Part shown: piece by piece, positions 24,399 through 34,583 of the stretch
Numbering within the stretch: the first letter of the stretch is position 1
Layout: each line of letters begins with the position of its first letter
From: Porodaedalea pini
Lineage: Eukaryota > Basidiomycota > Agaricomycetes > Hymenochaetales > Hymenochaetaceae
Assembly: GCA_002794775.1 (NCBI GenBank)
Contig: NBAY01000010.1
Coordinates: 124,001 to 188,000, forward strand
Reading direction: 5' to 3'
Length of the DNA: 64,000 nt
The notes under the pieces: model-generated
What the model saw: only the letters and a program-made list of their open reading frames with translations
Told to the model about the DNA's origin: nothing
Databases searched by the model: none
Program-made: the position numbers and the translations under genes

Positions 24399-24777
24399 AA
24401 TGCCAGAAAGATTATGTAAAAATTACTTGTGCGGACATGCGACAAACCTAGCATTAAATTTCGACTGTTCTGTCGATTGGTACACTGCTTCTTCTTCAAT
24501 CCACTAGATCTTTTAAAATATGACACATCATAAAAGACGCTTTTGTTGATATATTGAAATCTTATAAAACACTTTGTTCTGCCGTATAAACGTTCTAGAG
24601 AACCCACATCGTAGCTAGACGGAGCTATAAATTACTTGACGCGACGCGACGCGTCCGTCACGTGATAATAAGATGGCGCAGGCCGCATGTTGAACAAATT
24701 TGTCGAAATCCACAATCACACAAGAGCAGTACAACGTTTTGAACCCGTGTTTTATGCGAGTTCAATGCTCTTCTTTA
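24399..24777. other. convergent 3' flanks
   Basis: This lies between the nucleotidyltransferase-like and USB1 stops. A GACGC tandem near 24638-24650 and a CACGTGA word near 24660 are seen; neither is well placed for a promoter. Confidence 0.45.
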
Positions 24778-25820
24778 CTACTCCCTCCCAAAGGGCCAAC
24801 TGAAAGTTTCTTTCCCGATTTTCGCGTAGACGCTGTCGACCTCAAAGGCACCTATTTTGCTGCTTGACAAGGAGAGCCCGTACTGCGCATTCAGATCGGG
24901 AAGCAGTGAGGGAGAAAAGGAAGATAAGACACTACGAGGACACGTCATCTTAGCAGCTTGTTCGGTTACCGCTGCAGAAGGTGTTTCGACTTGAAGAGTG
25001 TTCGGCATGCAAAGCAACGCCCAGGCTATCGACGCGTGGAAGCGTGGTTCAGAGTAGAACTCTTTCTGATGCAAGAGCTTGAGAGCCGGCTCAATGGCCT
25101 TGGAAAGTAATCCTAGCTGTCTCACCGCATCTAGTCAGGTTCTTTTTTTCAAGAAAGCAAGGATTCGGCGTACCTCAAAATGCCCCGCGCCAACCTCAAC
25201 ACCGAGGAACGCCCGGGTACGTTCATCATTTTCAAATGTGGCAAAGGTTGAAAATGAAACTGTAAATCTTTCAATCCCAATTTCAAATTAGTTTCGCATG
25301 TGCTGCAGAATGTACGAGCAAAGTAACTTACGGACAAACTATACGTGCAGCGTCCCTCACGGCACGCTTCAACTCTTCCCGCTGGTAATGCCGCAGATAG
25401 ATTGGCCGTGTTAAGGAGATATGCAGCGAATACGTGGTGCATGAGCTGTCTAGCCAGTCACACACCAGTGCAGGCTCAACTTCTTTGGCACTATGAACGG
25501 CTTTTTCCAAGAGTGCACGCAACGACGCATTCGTTCCCAGTGGCACAGGAACGTACACAAGCGCAGCGAATTGACCCTCCACGTGTGGCATCGTGCGTAC
25601 ACGTCCTTGATGACGCGATGGGTCGGAAACTGGTGAAGGCACCGTTAACAAAGGGGATATCTTGGGCAATTTTCTGAGTATTCGTTAGTGAATTGAACGA
25701 TGCGTCATTAAATAGAGTTCACCTTTTACTGGCAGGAGCAGCCAAAGCACGAGTAGTAGTTGCATCCTCGTTGTCTTCGTCAGAGCTTTCATAGGAAACA
25801 AGATTTATGTTTCTTTTCAT
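24778..25820 (-). CDS. USB1: U6 snRNA phosphodiesterase USB1 (HVSL)
   Basis: A nuclear 2H-family 3'-5' exonuclease that trims the oligo-U tail of U6 snRNA and stabilises it. The start at 25820 gives MKRNINLVSYESSDEDNED, an acidic N-terminus typical of the family, spliced to KLPKISPLLTVPSP. Two HxS/T-type catalytic motifs are seen: SLHISLTRPIYLR near 25400 and PRFHASIAWALL near 25010-25045, both histidines present. Between them lies FENDERTRAFLGVEV (about 25190-25235). The C-terminus is FPFGRE-like with the stop at 24778. It has about three introns. A MITE begins 73 bases upstream of this start. Confidence 0.87.
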
Positions 25821-25893
25821 GTGCCGTCATGTCAGAGAACAAGTTGGACGCGGCTGAGTCATCGGTAACGTGCCACGTCGCCCAAAGATGCTA

Positions 25894-26316
25894 GAGTGTG
25901 TTCGGCTGCAGTTTTTCGCGAGATACTCCGCCAAAAAAGAGATCACGATCGCACGCGATTGCGCTTTCTCACATCATGATAGAGGTGCCGTTCGACTGCC
26001 TCAACTCCAACATCATATGGTGTTGCAGTATCTACTCTAGATCTGTCCAACGCAAACAGCATAAGAAAAAAAAAATAGAGGAAAAACGATAAAAATAATG
26101 CCAAGCCTGAGGTCTTAAAAAATGCGACATTACACACGTACAGTATTTTTTAATGTGTTTCAATGAGGTGGTTCCGTTGCTCATCAAAAGTGAGGAATCT
26201 TTGGCCAATTCCCACGCTCTGTACCGCGACTCGGCCAAGTTGCAAATAGAGATACATACAGTAGACTGAGTAGAGCAAGATCACGATCGCGCGAGAAATT
26301 GCAGCCGAACACACTC
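25894..26316. mobile_element. TA-flanked MITE (423 bp) upstream of USB1
   Basis: The two ends are inverted repeats: GAGTGTGTTCGGCTGCA at 25894-25910, with its inverted partner ending at 26316, and similarity extends to about 28 bases through the TTTCTCGCG stretch. TA flanks both ends (25892-25893 and 26317-26318), the target duplication of Tc1/mariner-like elements. No transposase is encoded. The word AGATCACGATCGC occurs inside both ends in direct orientation (about 25943 and 26279). It is a non-autonomous element. Confidence 0.78.
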
Positions 26317-26897
26317 TAACTTACCGTGAACGACAACAATGCGCGTCAGCTGCCCGATGATTCTTTCAAACCGCAATACTCGGCTTCGTCGGCAGTTTTG
26401 CACATCACGCCGCAAAGTCTCGTGTCCTTCAGACGGCGAACCAGAACAGTTCAATTGCTAGTTTGCGCAGACCTCTCCTACACATCCACCTCTAAGTAAC
26501 TCCCATAAGCTGGATGGAAGTTTGCGCCAGCAAAACACGGTTAGAGTGTTCAAGAGTCGGCCAACTCCTTAATCTCGCTTACAGTCTATCCTTTCGAGGT
26601 GTCGCCTGCTAGGACATTTACATAAAGTCTCCCTCAAAAGGTCGTAGGGACTGGCAGAGGCCTCGGTAAATCTCAACGCATCTACTAGGACCTTCGAGCT
26701 CAATTTCAGTGACTCGAGTTCTCAATCAGGTTTCTCGTACCACTTTGCATCGGAGGTCCCTGGTGGAGGGGACCAGTTTGCGCAAGCATTATAAGTAAGG
26801 TACTCCGGAAGTCGTTTAACTGTGGTAGAAACACTTCTGCTACTGCTCATTGTTGATCTCTAGAGCTTTAGGGCACACGAACTCATAATTCCAAAGC
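26317..26897. other. upstream region of PEBP-repeat gene
   Basis: No gene seen. TTATAAG at about 26789-26795 lies about 103 bases before the downstream ATG and is a possible TATA element. Confidence 0.4.
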
Positions 26898-29809
26898 ATG
26901 CTGCCAAGTCTCATAGCAGCTCCTTTCTCTATACTGACAGCGGTGCTGTCCGATACTAACACCACAGACATCGTACGCGTATTCAATGAATCAAATGTGC
27001 GTCTTTCATTGTCTTCCTCGCTCAAATAATGATTTTCTGAGGTCGTGTAGATTACCACTGCCGGCAACTTTACCTTCGAGCCGACTACACTGTTATTCAT
27101 CAACTATCCACAGTCTAATGGGCAAGAGAATGCAAGTACGGACGGAAATGTTAGTTTTGACTCAGCTGTCATAACTGCTGGCAACGACAGTTCGACTTTT
27201 GATGACACCATGTCCGGAGGAAATTCAACCGCAAATGGAAGCGACGATGGTGGCACTTCAACGAAGTGCGAAGGGAAACAGGGTGGTGGAGACGAAAACG
27301 GAGATGATGACGGCGATGATCAAGACGAGGATGAGGACGATGGCTCGAATGATCTTATGGCAAACTTAAATTCTACCACGGCACTTCAGGTTTCAGTCAA
27401 CATGACTTTGAATCGAAGCTGTAAGAAAGATTCATATTAGAATATGGTTGCTTGAACTCACGATAATCCCACAGCAATCGCGAGAGCACCCATCTTCGCT
27501 CTGAATGGCACATACGACGCATCGGAATCATTTTTCATCGGTATCTTCCATTTTGGTAACTCCAGTAGCGACGCGCCTCCTCGTACGCATTTCCTTGGAG
27601 GAAACTTCACAGCCCAGAGCACATATGATGGAGCAATTTCTATACTGACAAACTCAACACCTGCCTTGCTCGAGTACTCCGTGCCCCAAAATGTCTCAGG
27701 CAGCGGAGATGTTGAGAGGTGAGTGCCTAGTTGTTCAGATATATACGGATGCAGACTTTTGAACTACTTTGAACCTATAGGCTTGTGTACCTCCTATTCC
27801 AGCAAAATGGTGACTTCAATAGTTCGGTGACACTTAATTCTTCAGCTGGACAAATCCAGACCGTCAGCATTTCAGACTTCATTGATGAAACAGGCTTAGG
27901 CTCACCTATAGGAGGTTCCATGGTCTGGCTGGAGCCCGGGAATAACGGTACTGATAGTACTCCTGAAGGCTCTGCGCCTGGAAATGCTATACCTTTGGAT
28001 TCGTACTACACGCCTGGAGCCACTTCGTCGTCCACTGACAGTAATTCGCCACTGCCGACAGATTCGGGAACTGAAGGTCAGTCTTTCTCCTCTGCGTACA
28101 TACCTGCCAATTCCTCATTCACAGAACCAGGAATTTCTGGGACCGTCATTGCGCCATCGCCGACAGATTCGGGTGATGGAAGTTTCTCTACACCAACAGA
28201 CTCAGGCATGGATGGCACGACGCCAACAAGCACAAACCTTCCAGTAGATTCTTCATCAGATGGGTTAGGGACATCAACCGGAAGTGGTGGTTCGTCTCTA
28301 CCGACGGATTCCGGTTCGGCTGGACCATCAACGGACCTATCACCAAGCACTGATTCTGGAGCATCTCCCTCGGCTACTGACAGCAGTTTCCCTTCAGGAT
28401 CTCCCAGTGAGACGGATGCTGGAACTGATAACCCCCCCCTCCCGACGGACGGCAGCTCTGGTGATCTGTCGACACCCGCTTCAAACACTGGATCTGGAGC
28501 GTCCTCATCGCCGTCTGTAACCGATGGCTCTTCCTTCCCGACGGACAGCAGCTCTGGTGATCTGTCGACGCCCACCTCAAACACTGGATTTGGAACGTCC
28601 TCGTCCCCGTCTGGAACCGACGGCTCTTCCTTCCCGACGGACAGCAGCTCTGGTGACCTGTCGACACCCGCTTCAAACACTGGATCTGGAGCGTCCTCAT
28701 CGCCGTCTGGAACTGATGACTCTTCCTTCCCAACGGACAGCAACTCCGGTGATCTGTCGACGCCCACCTCAAACACTGGGTTTGGAATGTCCTCGTCCCG
28801 TCTGGAACCGACGGTTCTTCCTTCCCGACGGACAGTAGCTCTGGTGATCTGTCGACGCCCGCTTCAAACACTGGATCTGGAGCGCCCTCATCGCCGTCTG
28901 GAACTGATGACTCTTCCTTCCCAACGGACAGCAACTCCGGTGATCTGTCGACGCCCACCTCAAACACTGGATTTGGAATGTCCTCGTCCCCGTCTGGAAC
29001 CGACGGTTCTTCCTTCCCGACGGACAGTAGCTCTGGTGATCTGTCGACGCCCGCTTCAAATACTGGATCTGGAGCGCCCTCATCGCCGTCTGGAACCGAC
29101 GGCTCTTCCTTTCCGACGGACAGCAGCTCTGGTGATCTGTCGACGCCCACCTCAAACACTGGATTTGGAACGTCCTCGTCCCCGTCTGGAACCGACGGTT
29201 CTTCCTTCCCGACGGACAGCAGCTCTGGTGATCTGTCGACACCCGCTTCAAACACTGGATCTGGAGCGCCCTCATCGCCGTCTGGAACTGAATTTACTTC
29301 CTCGACCTCTCCTACAGGAGGCTTCCCAGAATCTTCTGGTACCGATGCAGGAGGCGTGTCATCGAGTCCGTCAGATTCAGGGATGCAAACCGGTGCCAGT
29401 ACTTCTCCGAGTTCATCAGGAGGCAGCCCGGTGGCAAGTAACCCCACAGAAACTTCCATACCTTCTGATACATCCTCTGTACCTCGTGAGCAACTCAAAG
29501 TCGTCATAACATATCATAACAAAGTCGCTAATAACCATTCTGCTTATAGCTTCAAGTAGCTCAGACGCGAATCCACCAGGTATGTCGAATATACGTTGCG
29601 GCATTTAGATCACCTGATACAATGCCTTATTCATAGATGACGGGGGCGATGACAACCTTCCTTGGTGTGATGAGCTAGAAGATGACGGCAGTGGGTCTGG
29701 CTCAGGTTCTGCAAGCGCTACAAGTACCGAGTCTGCTGCCCCCACGAAACGTTGGATGAGGCCACACCGCTACGAGCGTAGAAATCGCCTGGATTTCTGG
29801 GGTCTGTAA
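26898..29809 (+). CDS. secreted PEBP-like domain with Ser/Thr-rich tandem repeats; internal frameshift
   Basis: A predicted secreted protein. A signal peptide (MLPSLIAAPFSILTAVLSDT) is spliced at FNESN to ITTAGNFTFEPTTLLF. A phosphatidylethanolamine-binding-protein-like domain follows, recognised from THFLGGNF, NSTPALLEYSVP and RLVYLLFQQNGDFNSS, which match the two PEBP-like genes at 49999-52267. A very acidic insert (about 27283-27350) interrupts this domain. Its ligand loop reads HFGNSSSDAP, not the DLDAP of the paralogues. A Ser/Thr/Pro-rich, probably O-glycosylated region then includes nine 96-bp repeats. One C is missing at about 28796-28799, so the frame shifts in repeat 4. Downstream repeats are intact in the original frame. 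Three terminal exons follow, the last ending KRWMRPHRYERRNRLDFWGL at 29809. Either the gene is broken or the base is a sequencing error. Confidence 0.72.
28414..29290 (+). repeat. nine-copy 96-bp coding minisatellite
   Basis: Each 32-residue unit has the pattern GTDGSSFPTDSSSGDLSTP, then A/T-SNTGSGA or SNTGFGT, then SSSPS. Units alternate between the ASNTGSGA and TSNTGFG types, giving a 192-bp higher-order period. Units 4-5 and 6-7 are near-identical pairs, which points to a recent 192-bp duplication. Unit 4 lacks one C in the CCCCGTC run. Confidence 0.9.
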
Positions 29810-31302
29810 TTGCAACGATCATTCAGACTGATGTGGACTTGGAGATTTGGAAACTTTGTGGTGTCATTGTCGTCTTTTTATAATAATGAAGTCATAGTTT
29901 TCAGTTAAAGTTGCTTGACGCAGCGAATTCGCGGGGCAAATGTCATCATTTATTTATAAGCAACTCGCAGATAAATCATTAATATTAGCACTACTCATAT
30001 GTGATTGCACTGGCAGTTAGCAAGCTTGGCAGCCGAAATGACGTCGTTGAACGCTCGTCTACGGTGTCCCTGGCGTTGCCTAACATTGTGAACACGAGGA
30101 CCGTAGCTTGCCGGAACGCATACATATACAGTAATATCTATATTGTAGCCGTACTTGGCGAGAGTAGAAAGCGGTCCCAGTCTCATATGCGACCCGCCCA
30201 AATCAACTGCAAAGCAAGGGCAATGCGGATCACTAAGCAGTCGTAGGTCCAAGGTTTGTTTGATCCACTTATCAATCATATGAATTCAAAATATAATACT
30301 AACACAGATGTACACTCACGGTTGATCATTACCTACGTATATACATATAATAGCCTTGCATATAAATCACAGCGCGTTTCATCCTAAGTTTACAGAAGAG
30401 GGTTATCAAGGTAAACAAAATGGACACCCGTATCACCTATGACTCGGAAGGACCATTATACACCATCAAGTCTTTTCTTCAAAGAGACAGTTGACAGACA
30501 AGGAGTTCGATGGCATATGTGGGAGGATAATAGACGGTCGCAAGACACAGTGGATGTTTTTGCCGTCTTTGTACTTTTGATCGGCGTTCTGTGATGCAAT
30601 CTGTAACGGGTACGTGTAACAGTAGCACGGTCTGCGCTGTCTCGGTCAACTTATCTCTGTCATCGCAGCACCCGAGATAATTCACCTGTCGTCGCGCTTC
30701 ATATTAAGTGGGTCATGGTGTAGTGGCTGCAGCCATCTCAGCCCAGAAAAAAGGTAGCGGTTATTATTCCGAAGGGTATCGACGCGGTTTCCTGGTCATC
30801 CGGCCACGCTTCAAATCACTTTAGTTATGCTTGACTACAAGGCGACGGTTTTCATTAGGGAGTAGATAGGATATGATGGTGACGTAGACAAAGTGCCTCG
30901 TGATATTACGGACAAGCGCTAACCAGCACATTTTCAACGCCTTTTTTTACGCGGGTACGCTGCATCATCCATGCTTATTATGCAACTTCATTCATAGAGA
31001 CACTACTTTTTATATCTGTCTCTCCACGTGATAACGTCAGGACTAAATTATACGAGATCTCGCCATCGCTGAGAAAAAATGAGAACAAATCTTTGCTCTC
31101 AGCTTGGCGCTGCAACTACATCACGAAAACAAGACAAATATTACATTTGCATACATTTAATTGTAAGAAATGAAATATGTAAATTATATGCAAGCCTTGT
31201 GGGTAATATTGTACGCCATTACACTGGTCGGCGCTTCTTACAAGGCTCGTAATAATTGTCAAAGCTCACAAGACTTATGGAGATTGTAATTCTCCATGAT
31301 TC
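29810..31302. other. intergenic, AT-rich, no gene seen
   Basis: Open frames are short and unrelated to known families. One ATTAATATT word is at 29978. From about 31130 the sequence becomes strongly AT-rich and contains AGCCTTGT words also seen at 33040-33115. Confidence 0.5.
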
Positions 31303-31349
31303 TTGTCAGACATTACCAGAACTACAATCACATGTAATTACTTGGGACA

Positions 31350-31566
31350 CCAAGAAGAAAATAGAAAAAGTAGCTTTTTGGTTTTCTTTTGCTCCTTTTC
31401 TTATTTTATAATATTTCCTTTCTTAACTGTTTCTCAAATTTCAGGTTTCTTAATTTCTCAGGTTTCATTCTTTTTCTTAGTGCTGCAGGTCTTGAACTCA
31501 CAACCTCTCTCTTATAATTTGCTTAAGGATTTCAATATACCACTAAACCATTTATGCTTAAATGCA
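31350..31566 (-). mobile_element. tRNA-derived SINE-like element
   Basis: Read on the minus strand, TGGTTTAGTGG (31550-31540) matches an RNA polymerase III A box, and GGTTGTGAGTTCAAGACC (about 31505-31488) ends in a B box GTTCAAGACC. The 53-base spacing is tRNA-like. A purine/A-rich tail follows to about 31350. The tRNA head has no perfect cloverleaf, as expected of a SINE. The exact 5' and 3' ends are not fixed and no target duplication was identified. Confidence 0.55.
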
Positions 31567-31669
31567 GGTGCAAGGCCAGTACACATGAACAATACGGATC
31601 TCATTCAGACCTGGACTTAGAAAACACGTCAAGATGTGACACATTGTTACACCTTGCTTGCTTCCACCA

Positions 31670-32780
31670 CCATCTTGCCACAAAATTTCTCCAGCGCCAG
31701 GCCGACCTGTCCAAGACGATCTCCCAGCAGTGGCACTCGCTCTCCGCAGAGGAACACAAATACTGGGACGACCTTGCGAAGCAGCGCAAGAGGGAGCATG
31801 AAGAGATGTATCCTTGGTATGTCTATCAGCCCACACACACTGTCAAGGAGAAAAAGGGCAAGGCAGAGTCGACGGCGGGTAGGCAGGTGAGGAAGAAGAA
31901 GGATGGGAAGAAGGAGCGTCGTGACCGTACCAGTCGAGCAGCCGTGTGCGCGGTTCCGGCGCGCGTGCCCGCAACAGTTCCTTGTGCTCCACCACCAGCA
32001 CCACCAGCACCACGAACGTCTCCTCATCTGCATCGACTGCCGACTCGGAGGACTTCAGCGAGCTCGACTCACTCTCCACCGACGGGTCTCTCTATTGTCC
32101 GTATGGCTATGCGAACTGCGGGTGCAGCAGCATGCGCGAAGTCGAGATGGCGGATCTCGCGGACTTCGACATGAGCGAATCGGAGGGATCGCAGGGCCAG
32201 GGTCACGGTCAGACGCTCTCGCTCCCGCTGAGCCTCTCGATGCCCTCGCTCTCCGGTGCATCTGGTTCTGGATCAGGAGCGAGCCTTGCGATCGACACGC
32301 CTCTCTCGAATCGGGCCCGCTCAGCACGTCTTCCTACTCGTACTCACACGACGGTGGACATGGGCACGGACACGGACACTTGCTTTCCGCGCAAATCCCG
32401 ACTCAGACCGCCCAGAGCCTAGTTCCCGGACCGCTTAGCTTTGTCCTCCCGCAGAACCGCCGCTCGACGAGCGCACCGGGTGCACCGACGCCACCAACGA
32501 TGCCAGCTGACCTCTACCCGCCTGCGCCTCCTACAATCAAGATCCCGAGGCTGCTTGAGACAGCGCCTGGTTCGAACAGTAGCTCGGCGGTTGGCTCACC
32601 TGCGACGCATGAGGGCAGCAAAGGCGTGCAGCAACGCAGATGGATGGCCACGGCCAGCAAAGACAAGGAGAGTTTGGTGGGATGAGCGGTTTCCAGTTCC
32701 TGAACTCGCATCCACAGTCCATGAGCTACGGTATGCCAGGGCAGGTTCCCGGTTTCTCGACTGCTGGCGGCGAGATGCAG
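31670..32780 (+). pseudogene. HMG-box transcription factor relic
   Basis: The fragment starts inside an HMG box: QADLSKTISQQWHSLSAEEH, then KYWDDLAKQRKREHEEMYP-WYVYQP, are helices 2 and 3. The helix-1 part (usually RPxNAFxLF) is not found upstream, where the SINE-like element lies. A Lys-rich segment follows, and then Ser-rich, His/Gly-rich and Pro-rich stretches continue in changing frames. The breaks fall near 31900-31945, 32310 (SGPLSTSSYSYSHDGG resumes in another frame) and 32650-32680 (GMSGFQFLNSHPQSMSYGMP resumes). One of these could be an intron; together with the lost start they indicate a decayed gene. The intact form would be a sequence-specific DNA-binding protein. Confidence 0.7.
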
Positions 32781-34583
32781 GTGTGTTTTTTCTGCTTTTC
32801 GTAGTAGCGCATCTCGATGTCTGATCATTCCTTGTTGATCGTAAAGCATAACTCCGTGTTTCGGGTCTACGAGGAACAGGTGCCCGTCACCACTAAGCCT
32901 CGCCCTCGCGCGCTCATAATAATAATATTGTTGCTTAAGACTCGTCATGCCCTTCTGTGCAAATGTATTCAAATCCAAATAATTTTATTGTGCATATAAT
33001 TAATTATAAAGTGCATAAAGTACTTGTACAAGCCTACAATTAAGTTGAGAGCCTTGTTATATGATTACATTGAGTCGCAGTGCTTGTGGATAGCTACATT
33101 CAAATGAAAGCCTTGTGGTTGCTTGTCAGTGCTTGTAATCACATATACTATGATATAGGCAGTGCTGATCCTTGCCTAATGCGTGTCAGAACTAAATGTC
33201 ACTACCAGCCGCGGATAGTTTTCGTGATGTAAGCGTCATCAGAAGGTATGGTTACTCGAGTTCGTGAGCACACTGGGTTGTTAAAGAATCGCACGACCAA
33301 GCTCAATGGAGTATACCAGAGGCCTATCTGACATGTTTAAGACTACTCTGAAGTTCTCGAAGCATTTGCAGTGGTCGTTACTATCTGTGGTACGAACCCT
33401 TTTGGGAGCGTTTTTGAGTCGGCGGACCGCTCAAATCCCGAGTCTGAGCTTCAATTCTCTGCGGCTTCGTTTTGCGATCATACTGAGTGTTATCATGCTA
33501 GCTGGAGCAGAGGACCTCATTTCCACACATGTGCGCATCACAGGCTAGGTAAGCACCGCACATCTCTGACTTCAGTTAGTACACCTTATGCCCGGCTCAA
33601 GAGAAGGTTCCGGGTCGAAGTTCATGCGTAGAACCAGTGCTCCACTTTCCCCTCACTCCCTCTCGCTGCTGTATCTTCTTTCAAGCGCAGGCAATAGAGC
33701 TTTTATATACATTCCCGGTGTGTCCGACTCCGTGGCATTGCCTGCCTTGCATCGCTTACATAAATGCCTAGATTTCGAAGACGCAGTCTACTGCATTGTG
33801 CTTCGACTTAACAAACAAAGCAGTCTGGAGTCTTTTCTAAGTACCGACTCATGCCAGTCTACTTGCGCAAACTTGAATAAAGATTGAGTGTGGACCTCGT
33901 AGGCCCAAGTTTGTTTATTTTGTGTTCGATTCAAACAAACCCAATGCATTAGCTTAAGGTGAACCTAATGCGACGAATCTTGACTTCTACTTACGCATTT
34001 GAACTTTTTATAGATAAAGTTCAGCTTCTTCACACCCCTGATTTCTATGAATCTTTCTTGCAGAGAGGCAGGTAAAAGGATCTCTTGGAAGGCACTCTCC
34101 CGTGTTCTTTTTCACAGGCGAGCACTCAAATATTGCATGAACACGGAACAGAAGACAATGTATTCAACAGAACCCAGAGATGGGCGCAGGACTCCGTCGA
34201 TGATACTCCTGAGATGCATGCCGTACCGACAAAGCAAATTCTGCGCTATCTAACAGAGGCGCGCGGGTCCCAGCTATGGAGGAAAAGCCTACTAAACCCC
34301 AAAGATTCTAGTAGTAACTCCACCCTAATCTTTTCAGACGTCACTAGCGGTTCATCCGCAAGCTTCCAAAAAATTCGCTGCATGTGTTTATCCGCTAAAC
34401 TATCCTCAGAAGCAATACTGTATTCCGAGTTTAGAAAGTTCAACCACACCGAATATACAGAACGAGTAACGACTCTCCAACGTGAAGAAGAGGCAGGCCT
34501 TTTCTGGTCTTCATCGCTCGCACGAGTGCAGAAAGCTATAAAAAGGGAGGGGTGGATCGTTTCTCCCGTCTTCAACTGCAACA
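32781..34583. other. intergenic; AT-rich repeat-like stretch, then unassigned sequence
   Basis: About 32920-33200 is AT-rich with repeated AGCCTTGT and CTTGTAATCACAT-like words, similar to 31130-31330. The rest (33200-34530) has several open frames of 80-180 codons on both strands, none with recognisable domains. I call no gene. Confidence 0.45.
34539..34546 (+). promoter_or_regulatory. TATA box of methyltransferase-like copy 2
   Basis: TATAAAAA lies 38 bases before the ATG at 34584. This implies a very short 5' leader or a start close to the ATG. Confidence 0.65.

Noticed and set aside
28374..29507. Long minus-strand open frame across the 96-bp repeats
   Set aside because: It is an antisense shadow. 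Because the unit length is a multiple of three, several frames stay open through the array.
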